In this document: piece by piece, positions 12,401 to 24,400 of the stretch | How positions within the stretch are numbered: position 1 is the stretch's first letter | How the letters are laid out: each line of letters opens with the position of its first letter | Source of the DNA: Apricaphanius iberus | Taxonomy: Eukaryota > Chordata > Actinopteri > Cyprinodontiformes > Aphaniidae | NCBI GenBank assembly: GCA_028564705.1 | Contig: JAPXFQ010001527.1 | Span: 571,001 to 635,000 of the forward strand | Reading direction: 5' to 3' | Length of the DNA: 64,000 nt | Program-made: the position numbers and the translations under genes | The notes under the pieces: model-generated | Database searches by the model: none | Told to the model about the DNA's origin: nothing | What the model saw: the letters and a program-made list of their open reading frames with translations, nothing else

Positions 12401-15400
12401 TGCCTACCTTAATTATTAATTATATTTTAGAAAAACCAAGCCGCCCGCTTTTGTCCTTTTCCGTCCTCCAGGGAAAAAGAAGTGGAAGAAGACGTGCTGC
12501 GTGCCGTCCTTCATACTCTTCGTCTTCGTCCTGGCCTGCCTGATCACCGGCATGGCGCTGCTGGCCGTCTTCAAGGTGGACGGCGAGAACCAGACGGTGA
12601 ACGCCGTGCTGATCGCCATCGGCAGCGTGGTGGTGCTGGCTGTGCTGCTCAACTGCAAGACGTGGTGGCAGGTCACCGACTCGGTGCTTAACTCGCAGAG
12701 GAAGAGGCTCCACGGCGCCGCCAACAGGATGCACAAGCTAAAGAGCGAGGGCTTCATGAAGGTCAGACGGGCTTTTATAGGAACATTCAGCGTCTGGCAA
12801 GATCTTTATTTATTTATTTTGATAGCATTATTTAGTTTTTTCATTATTATTTATCTAATTATTTTAGTATTATGTAATGTTAAGGTATTTTTTTATGTTT
12901 CTCTTCTAAATTATTGATCATTTTTTTCACTAATTCACTTTATTCTTTCGTTTTATTTATTAGGTTTTTCCTTTTACGCTTTTATGTATTTTTTGCTGAC
13001 TTATCATTTTTATGTTCTGGTATTTATCTATTTTTCCTTTATTTATTTTATTTAATGTATTAGGTTTTCTTCTTTATATGTATTATATTTTTTTACTTTT
13101 ATTATTTTTTTAAAATACTTTTATTTTACTAGGGTTTTGATTTTTGTTTATCTTATTTATTAATCCATAGTTTTGTATTTAGTTAGTGATTTACTTTTTT
13201 CTGTATATTTCTTTCCTTGCACTTTGTATTCTTTCTTTCTTTTCTTTTTTAACTTTTTATTATTTTGAGTTCTTTTGATTAATTTTTTTTATTTAATTTA
13301 TATTAATAGGTATTTCAATATTTTTATGATTTTTTTATTTTTACTTTCTTTTATTTATTGTTTTTTTTAAATATATTTATTAACTTTGTATATGTATTAC
13401 TTTTTCCTTTTTATGTCTTTTTTTATTTGATCTTTTTTAATATATCTTATTAATTGATCTATTCTTTTTATGTATTTATGTTCTTTTTTTTCTTTTTTTC
13501 TCTCTTACTTTTTCTTTCTGTTTTCTTTTCATTTTTTTTCCTGACACCTTTCTACCAAATGTTAAGGAGAATTTTAACTCTGCAGATTTTCCTTTTTTTT
13601 TATCTGACAGGTGTTGAAGCACGAGGTGGAGCTGATGGCGCGGATGGCGAGAACCATCGACAGTTTCACGCAGCATCAGACCAGGTTGGTGGTCGTCATC
13701 GACGGTCTGGACTCCTGTGAACAGGACAAAGTCCTGCAGATGCTGGACACGGTGAGGAGACGCTGAGTCTTACGTTAAACGCTCTGTCCGCATGCCACGC
13801 TGACACCCGTTGTGTCGTCCTCCTCCTCCCGCAGGTTCGGGTTTTATTCTCTAAGGGGCCGTTCATCTCCATCTTCGCCAGCGACCCGCACATCATCATC
13901 AAAGCCATCAACCAGAACCTGAACAGCGTCCTCAGAGACTCCAACATCAACGGACACGACTATATGAGGAACATCGTCCACCTGCCCGTCTTCCTCAACA
14001 GCAGAGGACTGTCCAGCGCCAGGAAGATGTGCGCCGCCGCGCCCGCTAACGGGGACGCCTCGGAAGGTAACCGTGACTACCAGTCATGCTCGTTTGGAAG
14101 CTGAAGCTCGACTTTAAAGGTCTGTGTGTGTTTTCCAGTGGGTTGGCACGAGGAGCTGGACAGGAAGTTGTCTCAGCACAGTTTGGGAGAACTGGCGAAG
14201 TGCGGCAGCAAGACGACGTTGAACCGGCGGGTGAGTCTGGGCGGCGGTAGCTAGTTAGGGCGTTCAGTCGTCCTTTGGGTTGTTTCTGGTCAGGTGACAT
14301 ACGTGGCGTCGCTGCAGGACACGTACCGTCGGCGGCAGGTGCAGCGATCGGTGACGCGCCAGATGTCCTTCGACCTGACCAAGCTGATGGTGACGGAGGA
14401 CTGGTTCAGCGACATCAGCCCGCAGACCATGAGGAGGCTGCTGAACATCGTCTCCGTCACAGGTGAGCCACGCCCCCCCACCTCGACCGCCGCTCCCTCG
14501 CTCCGCCTGACCCCGCCTCTTCCTGTCCAGGCCGCCTTCTGAGAGCCAATCAGATCAGCTTCAACTGGGACCGGCTGGCGTCCTGGATCAACCTGACGGA
14601 GCAGTGGCCCTACAGGACGTCCTGGCTCATCCTGTACCTGGAGGAGACCGACGGCGTCCCCGACCAGGCCACGCTCAAGACCATCTACGAAAGGTCAGGG
14701 GTCGCGCTTACTTCACTGACCCGACCCGGCGGGCGCAGAGCTGACGCTGTTTGTCCCCCAGAGTGTCCAAGAACATCCCCACCACCAAGGACGTGGAGCC
14801 GCTGCTGGAGATCGACGGAGACGTCCGCAGCTTCGAGGTCTTCCTGTCGTCGAGGATGCCTGTCCTGACCGCCAGAGACGTCCGCACATTCTTACCCTGC
14901 ACGGTCAACCTGGACCCCAAACTCAGAGAAATCATCGCAGGTCAGACACACATATGGACACCTGTTCTGGTTCTGATCCACACCTCTGGTTCCCATCCAC
15001 ATCATTTCGGCTGGATTTTGTCGTCCCAAACATTCGTTCCAGAGTTTTTCTTGTAGATAATCTCAGCCAGCATTTTCAAATGTTTTACTCAGTTGAGTTC
15101 TTCTAATCATAGACGTTTTGTTTGGTTACACATCTACCGTATTGACCCAAATATAAGACGACCCCTATTATAAGACAAACATTTAAATAATAATTACATA
15201 CTGCTTTAATAGTTATCTATTAATGCAGTCACAATGATATTTACTATATTTGCGTGTCTGGAGATCTGTCAGGAAATATACTGGCGATACTGAATAAAAA
15301 TGAGAGGAGGAAAAACGTCATGCAAACTGTCAAAACGTTGCTCATGACATGACGCATCAAAAGTCACGATGAGGCTTTTACTCACTGACGTCCTCTGCTT

Positions 15401-18400
15401 TCTGGTATCCCATTTCTGGAGGATCAATATATGTATAAAATCAAACTTTATTTATAAAGCCCTTTTCCAACTACGAAAGCTTCTCAAAGTGCTTTACAGG
15501 TTAAAATGACCCCACAAACCCCACCCTTCCCAAACCCACAATAAAAACATCATCACAACTATAGCCCCCGATCCTTTTACTACTTTTGGTCAAGCTTTCC
15601 CTCTCTGAGCCTCAGGAATAATAACTAAAACTTCAGTTTTATCCTGGTTGAGCCGGAGAAAGTTTGATTTTTAAAATGCAGTTAAAAAGTGCGTCCATTG
15701 GAGGTGTGTCATCAGGAGATGTACAACTGTGTATCATCAGCATAACTGTGAAAGTTAACTCCATGTCTTCTGATAACACTGCCAAGAGGGAGCATATACA
15801 GGTTAAAAAGCACTGGGCCTAAAACTGAACCCTGGGGAACACCAGATGTGATCTTATGAACCTTAGAAGCTTTAAAAAACACAACAGGGGTTGGATAGAC
15901 CTGCTGGCTTCAGCTCTCAGTGACTGAGCTGCAGTGTTGGAGCCCATCAACACTGGTGAGTAGCTAGTTAGCATTAGCTTTAGCCAACAGCTGAAGAGCT
16001 GAAGTGAATTAGAATAAACTTTATTGACAAACTAAACCAAGGGTTTCAGCAATTAATATGATAAAGTGTCATAAAATGTTTTAAGGATTTAAATTACTAA
16101 CATGATTAAAATATATACATAATATAATGGTTAATATTACTTTTCTTAGTATTTACTGATGTTACTCAGGTCTCTTGGTTTGTTTCTTTGTCTTACAAAC
16201 TTATGATAAAAAGAAGTGTATGAAAATTTAATTCTTAGTTAAAATTAGTTCATTAAAGAATAACAAAATGACTGGGGAGGCACTTAAAATATATTTTTTA
16301 CATTATGTGATTATTTTTTTTTACAGATGATTATCTATCGATCAATATGACTATTTTTTTTATCAATATGCTTTTTTTCTATATCGTCCAGCCCTACTCT
16401 TACATTGCAAATAGTCTGAGTGTTGACAGCGCAGCAGGGTTCCTGTAACAATGGCGGCCGGCCAATCGCTGCCGTTAAGCTAGAAGTTTACATTACATCA
16501 GAAACCCACCTGCACTAATCCGTAGATATCCTGTTAGACTGAATCCATTTATATAAATGTTTTCAACGTCCACGATGGTCAAAAGCGAGAGACACAACAT
16601 CCTCCACGAGTTTCCGTCGGGAAGGCTTGGCTCTTTCTTTTAGCCGTTCTCAGGGTAGAAAAAAATAAATGTGATTAACTTTATTAATAGATAATCTGAC
16701 CAGAACCAGATCCGCCAGATGTTCTTTCTGGAGGAGAATGCAGAAAGAGGCTCCAGATAGATGACCAGACAAAGGAGAGCGGAAAGCAGGCAGAAGTAGG
16801 AAGAGAGAGAGAAAAAAGCGTTCATCTTCACGGAGAGAAGGAAGAAAAAAATAGAGGATCCAGATGTTTTCTTCTAGATGATCTGAGCCAGATGTGTTTT
16901 GAGTTCTTCTAATCTTGGAGGTTATGTTTGGATCTATTGGACTGGCCCAGCTGTTTCTCTATATGTTCCAGATGTTTATTCCCTCGTGTTGCATAGATGT
17001 TGTAGCTCTAGTTTTAATCCAGATGTTTTAGCTCTGGTTCCTGATCCAGATGTTTTTGCTCCAGATGTTTTAGGATTGGTTTTTGATCCAGATGTTCCAT
17101 CTCTGGTTTTTGATCCAGATGTTTTAGCTCGAGATGTTTATGATCCAAATGTTTTGGCTCTGGTTTCTAATACAGATGTTTCTGATCCAAATGATTTAGA
17201 TTGGTTTCTGATCCAGATGTTTTAGGATTGGGTTTTGATTGGTTTGATCCAGATGTTTTAGTTCTGGTTTCTGATCCAGATATTTTAGATCCAGCTGTTT
17301 TAGCTCTGCTTCTTGATCCAGATGTTCCATCTCTGGATTCTGATCCAGATGTTTTAGCACAGGTTCTTGATCCAAATGTTTCTGATCCAGATGTTTTAGG
17401 ATTGGGTTTTGATCCAGATGTTTTTGATCCAGATGTTTTAGGATTGGGTTTTGATCGGTTTGATCCAGATGTTTTAGTTCTGGTTTCTGATCCAGATGTT
17501 TTAGATCCAGCTGTTTTAGCTCTGGTTCTTGATCCAGATGTTCCATCTCTGGGTTCTGATCCAGATGTTTTAGCTCTGGTTCTTGATCCAAATGTTTCTG
17601 ATCCAGATGTTTTAGGATTGGGTTTTGATCCAGATGTTTTTGATCCAGATGGTTTTGGATTGGGTTTTGATCGGTTTGATCCAGATGTTTTAGCACAGGT
17701 TTTTTATCCAGCTGTTTCTGATCCAGATGTTTTTGATCCAGATGTTTTAGGATTGGGTTTTGATCCAGATGTTTTTGATCCAGATGGTTTTGGATTGGGT
17801 TTTGATCGGTTTGATCCAGATGTTTTAGCACAGGTTTTTTATCCAGCTGTTTCTGATCCAAATGATTTAGATTGGTTTTTGATCCAGATGTTTTTGATCC
17901 AGATGTTTTAGGATTGGGTTTTGATCCAGATGTTTTTGATCCAGATGGTTTTGGATTGGGTTTTGATCGGTTTGATCCAGATGTTTTAGCACAGGTTTTT
18001 TATCCAGCTGTTTCTGATCCAAATGATTTAGATTGGTTTTTGATCCAGATGTTTTTGATCCAGATGTTTTAGGATTGGGTTTTGATCGGTTTGATCCAGA
18101 TGTTTTTGATCCAGATGTTTTAGGATTGGGTTTTGATCGGTTTGATCCAGATGTTTTAGTTCTGGTTTCTGTTACAGATGTTTAAGATCCAGCTGTTTTA
18201 GCTCTGGTTCTTGATCCAGATGTTCCATCTCTGGATTCTGATCCAGATGTTTTAGCTCTGGTTCTTGATCCAAATGTTTCTGATCCAGATGTTTTAGGAT
18301 TGGGTTTTGATCCAGATGTTTTCTGATTGGGTTTTGATCGGTTTGATCCAGATGTTTTAGCACAGGTTTTTTATCCAGATGTTTCTGATCCAAATGATTT

Positions 18401-21400
18401 AGATTGGTTTTTGATCCAGATGTTTTCCCGCTCCAGATGTGCGAGCAGCCCGGGAGCAGATGAACATGGGCGGGGTCACCTACCCAGCCATCCCGCTACA
18501 GGAGGCCCAGCCCCGCCCCACCTCCGTCTACAGCCAGGTGTCCTCCGCCTGTTCTCCCTCTGCCTCCTTCAGCGGACCCTTCAACCCGCCAGCAGGGGGC
18601 ATCATCTCCCCGCAGCCTCACAGCAGCTACTACAGCGGCATGGCCGGCCCACAGCATCCCTTCTACAACAGGGTGAGTACAGGCCCCACCCACCACTCAT
18701 GTGATGTCATCGCACCATGTGACCTCCTGGTTTGGTTTTTCTCATCATTTATTTTTATCATTTTGATTTAATTTCCGTGTTTTCGTGAATCTCTGCCGCC
18801 GAAAGTAGCCGACCAATCGTCTTCCAGAACCAGTGAGCCGATGGCGGCAGAGATTCACTCCCTGATTTGAGTTTCTGTTTCCATCCATGACCCTTATTTT
18901 GATTTTCTCCCTCCACCCCTAAACCCCGCCCCCTCAGCCATATTTCTCCCACCACCTCTACCAGCTGCCACGCCCATTCATGGCCCCCTTCCCTCCACAT
19001 CTTCATCTACGGCCGCCTCCCAAAGTCTCCTTCAGCGCCGCCGCGCCCGTAAGTACCAGCAGCAGGAATGCAGGAGCGCCTCGACTCACCTGCTCAGGTG
19101 TTCTGAACCAGATTGAGATAAATATTTCCATACAGAACTGATATGGAGAGAAAATAAACTCAAAAACATCTGGGTGTGATTTGTACTTGTTCGTGTAAAA
19201 CCTGAACTATAAGCCGTAAATTACATTTTTATGTGTAACTTCAGGTGTTCAAATCTACACAAAAGTACAAAATATTCTCACACACGGCAATTTCGAGTTA
19301 CACTAACTTAAAGCTAATTACGATTTTAAACATGCTCCTGCGGGTACAAAGAGTTAAATATGCATTTAAAAAATCGTCTGATACACAAATCAGGGCTATG
19401 AGTGAGTCATTTCACGTGTCCAGATTTCTGCGTACATGATGTGTATAAATGCTGGTAGAATGCTGAGTATTTTAATCACTTTAGAACCAAACGATCTGCC
19501 ACTTATGCATAACTACATTCAAACAGAGGTAGGGAAGAAAATGCTTAGAATATACTCAGGATAAAAAATAAAAATAACCAAATCAAACGTACCAGCTAAT
19601 TACCGCAGCTACATAGTTTCATAGAAGAAAACTCAGTTTCGAATTTCTGATTCAGTCTGAATAAAGCAAATTCCAATAAAACTTTGCATAATTAATTTGC
19701 TGATGCAGCAAAGTAAAGAATTTAGCTAATTTTAGAGTAAAACAACAAAGGTTTAATTAGATTTTCTTTTTTTGCCCGCAGAGAAAAAACGTCTTAGTCA
19801 CTTCAGCAACAAGTTTAGAGCGAAACTCAAGATGACGCAGCATTCCACCAGCATTTAAATGCTTCACAAATCTCAAAACGTGATGTAGCGTAAATGTGGT
19901 TTGTCTGTGTGCGATTGGAGTATACATATTTAACCATTTATTTGTGTAGGAGCCGTTAAGAATTCATAGTTAGTATTTAAGGTAACGTAATTTGAAATGT
20001 AAATTGTACTATTTTCTTGATATCTGTGTGTACATTTGAGCCCACGGTGGAAAGTACCAAAAATGTCACGTTTTACACGTACGAGCTACTCAGAAAAAGG
20101 CCGACAGCAGTTACAAATGAAGTATTACGCACACAGAGATGTTTAGAGTCTATTTTCTCTCCGTAAACCGATGGGTCAAATATTTACGTACAGGAAGTTC
20201 CAGCGTCATTCCTGCCTTGTCGAGGTCGGATCCGGTTAACAGATCGGGGTTCTGTTGGAACACTCGACCCGGGGTCGGATAGTTTAGAGTTAGTAGTCTG
20301 TCTTCATTAATCCCCACAGCATGATGCTGCCGCCGCCGTGTTTCATGTCAGTGAGCCCAAACAGCCCAGTCGCCGATAAATAGACAAAATAAATAATAAA
20401 ACATTTATTTATATTCTAATAAAATTGGATTTTGATTGATTATCCTAACCAGGGGGCTTCTTGTAGAAGACGTGGACCTCTGGAGTAATGGTGGTCACAT
20501 GATGCTGTTTGGTCACCGTGACTGTTAGGCATGGTGGTGGCTGCGTAATGCTGTGGGGCTGAAGGTAAACGGTGTTGGATAAAGGCGGCTAACGTTTAGC
20601 TCAGGTGTTTCTTCTGCTCTGCCTCCATTTTTCTCTCCTCTGGGTGTTTTTGTATCAGAGCTGCTGATGTTTGTCAGTCAGATTCATTTCCTCTCCTGAT
20701 GTTTCCATCCCTCGCCTGTCTCTCTGTCTGTCTGTCTGTCTGTCTGCAGTCTAAGAGTTCATCTTTTAAAAGGAAGCAGGTACTGAACCTTCCCTGATGT
20801 GGCGTCCCCTCCGTCCCTAAGATGTCCACAGAACTCCCGTAGGCTCCGCCTCCGTTAAATTATCGGATGGTGAGCGTCCGTTTAGTCGCAGCTTGTCCTT
20901 CCGCTCACCGAAAACCGTCCAATCAGCTGCGTCGGAAAGCCGGAGCCTGGACTGGACTCTGTGGACATACGGAGGGGTCGTGTTCCCAGTTCTCCCAGCA
21001 TGCACCCTGCCTGGACATCCCTGTAGCTTTAGCTGCACTTTGATCTTCTCACTCTCCAAACTCTTTCACCTGTTGGGGAAAAACCTACGGTGCAGGAAAA
21101 GGGACAAAACTCTGAGCTGAGTTCCTTCCTTTTCCTGACCCCCAGTATTAATAATACTGAGAGTAATTTAGTAGTAATTATATTAATCATTTAGTTAAAA
21201 AATAAAATAGACTTAATTATAAAATCAAATGATTTTTTCTTTTTTATTAATTAGATTATTTCACCTTTAAACAATCAGAATTTTTAAAAAATATACATTT
21301 TAAGAAAATAAATATTCAGATATCTAGTCATTGTTAAAATCCATAAAAATAAAATAAGAAAAAAATTTTAACTGTTGAATGTGCTCTATGATGTTATCTG

Positions 21401-24400
21401 GCTGAGGATACCACTGATAATAATTTATTAATATTTGATAATAACATTATTATTATTGTTGTGAATGTTTTTGTTGTTATTCATGTTATTAATACTTATT
21501 TTAATACAGGTCAAATACATAATTTCATTATTAGTCTTAAATTTTGTGTAATTAAAATATTATTATTATTATTATTTTTCGCCCAGATAATATTAAATTA
21601 AATGGCACATTTTGCAGTTATTTTTAACACAATAATTTTGGCTTTATTCTGTCTTTTTATGGGTTATAATACAGAATAAATATTTAAACATTTATTTTAA
21701 CTTTAGATCACTTTTTTAAAGAGAATGATATCAGAGAAGGACTGATAATGCATGATAATATCTCCTAAATAAAATTCTAATAAATAAAACATTTGCAATG
21801 AAACAATTCAAAACTAGATGATTATTTTGGCTTTTATTAAGTTAGATCTATTTAATTTTTTTGTCTATCGTTTATCTTTACGTTTTATTATTATTGCTAT
21901 TGTTTTCATTATGTTTCCTTCTAATTAGAGGATAATATTAGAGATAATATAAAATGATGTTACTGTTATTCTCGACTGTAACCAGCCCTGTTTGCATGAT
22001 CCTGATGAAGTCTCTTTGCTTTGAGCCTCTTAGTTTCCCAGATTTTAGCAGGAATGCATCATCCTGTTAGCTACTTACTGATCGTGTTTTTCTGTAACAT
22101 TAATAATAAATAACAATAACTGTTTCTCCTGTTTTTAACGGCTGGTTGTGTTGGCTCCAGGGATCGGCCTCGGTCGTGTCAGGCGTCCCCTCTGTGCTCC
22201 TCAGCTCCATGACGACAGACGGCATCTGTGAGCGCGTGCGGCAGACCGATGGCATCGACCAGAGCATGGTGCCTCAGTACCTCGCCACCATCAAGAAGGT
22301 CAGAGTCCCGACCCGATGCGGCCGCGGCGTGGCCAGCCTGAGGATAACGCCGTTGTTCCGATGTTCTGTCCGCAGGCGAACGTGAACGGCAGAGTTCTGT
22401 CTCAGTGCAACATCGACGAGCTGAAGAAGGAGATGAACATGAACTTCGGAGACTGGCAGCTCTTCAGAGCCACGGTCGGTGTCGACGCCGTCCAGCGGGG
22501 GCGGGGGGGGGGGGTTGGGGGGGTTTAAACCCAGATCGGCTCTGGACTTTAACGGTTCTCCTTCCTCCCGCTGCAGATTCTGGAAATGCGTCACATTGAG
22601 AGTCAGGTGCTGCACGAGGAAACCGCCAGCGAGCAAGGCAGCATCGTCGGTGGTCCCGCGGAGGTCGGGCGGAGAGCCATGGCGCCGCCGCACGCCGGGG
22701 CCGCCAACCCGGAGGCGTCTGCGATGTACAGCTTCAACCTGAGCTTCGAGGAGCTTAGCGGCGTGGGCCTGGACGAGGCGCCGCGACACGGAAACATGCC
22801 GTGGATGGTAGGTCGCGTCAGAACCAGCAAACAGGACGGCCATGTCAGGCAACGTTTACGAAAGCTGTCCCACATAAAAAGATGAGACGGGTCAGACATT
22901 TTCATTAGCAGTGAGAGACAGAATGTAGTAAAAACAAAAAAACAGGGCCCTCATTTGTCAAACGTTCGTAGAAACTTTCCTATATTCTATCCTACGAATT
23001 AAATGTAAAATGTTCGTACGAACAATCAGAAGTCTGAATTATCAAATGTGCGGTGGTCACTCGTACGCACGCTCCTCCGCAATCATAAATCCCAGGTCGT
23101 CGTACCCGATCATCATTTCCATACAGAAACGCCCTGAATTAACCATACTTGGTAGCACCACATCATCTGTAACATGCATCGAGTCCTCACGTTCTTCCTT
23201 AAAATCATTTCCAAGAGAGCGGGAAAAGGAATTTCAGTGACACAGAGATCGAGGTGAAACATAGGTGGGGCAATAAAAAAACTGTTCATGATGTACAGAT
23301 GTAAAAAATGTCAGTCAATACAAATTAATTTAACATCAGATAGTTTTTGCCATCAGCTTTTTCTCTGCGTTATATTTCTGCTGCAGAGCAGACATAAAAA
23401 ATGTGGCGAATAATTTCATTTGATAATATTAACTACTATGGAAATCGTTATCGTCTTTGAACATATTAAATAATTTAATCATTAACATTGCTGTTCGATT
23501 CTATCAGGTGAGGGGAAACCAATAAACATAAATAACACCGCATGGACAAAGATAACAGGCAAAAAAATGCAGTCCGGACAGTGGAGACATTCCTGTTGGA
23601 GATCAAGGAAGAAACTGGTTCGATATCAAAATGAATACAGAAGATGCTCTGATCATCATATTTAACTCTTTTGTGGCCGTGAATAATTGGAGACACGGCT
23701 TGTTCTGCCATCGGTACGCAGGGAAAAAAGGACAATCTGCTTCACTGATAAGCTGGAACATTTAGCGTCACGGTGCAGTTTGCAAACCTTTAATTAAAGG
23801 TGTGATAAAATCCCATTAAGCCGAAGCGCTTGGTGTAATAAATGAACATATAAACAGGAGGGGGGGGGGGGTCTGCAGCCGCAGAGGGCAGATTGAATTA
23901 AATGTTGTATTTCCTTTCCTGAGCGTTTGTTGCTAATCCGTGCATAATTTTTAGGTTCTGTTGTTCTAACACAGACAAACGCCAACATGAGCTTCTTGGT
24001 GGAGGCGGTAAACTGTTTCAGTGCTGCAGTTCCTCCGTTCTAACAGTAGGTGCTGTGCGTACGAACAATCAGAGCTGTACTTATATTTAGGAACATTTCT
24101 ACGCACAAGTACAGATTGATAAATACCACACATAATCTGTGCGTAAGTACGCCTGATAAATGAGAGGCCCAGGAGATTCTATTGTACATTTTTTTAATAT
24201 TTTATTTCCAAAAACATGACTGTCAGGTTAATTGATCTCTCCAAAATTGTCCTTAGGTGTGAGTGTGTGCATGGTTGTTTGTCCTGTTTGTCCTGCCCTG
24301 TGATGGACTGGTGACCTGTCCAGGGTGTACCCCGCCTCTCGCCCGTTGACAGCTGGAGATAGGCACCAGGCCTACTGCAGAGGTCCTGAAGAAGAACGGC

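Noticed and set aside
20817..21120. Extra kidins220 exon on either strand
   Set aside because: No acceptor-donor pair keeps the frame, and the translation does not resemble the protein.
22274..22852. Antisense ORF of 192 codons
   Set aside because: Overlaps three sense kidins220 exons and their introns; no homology.
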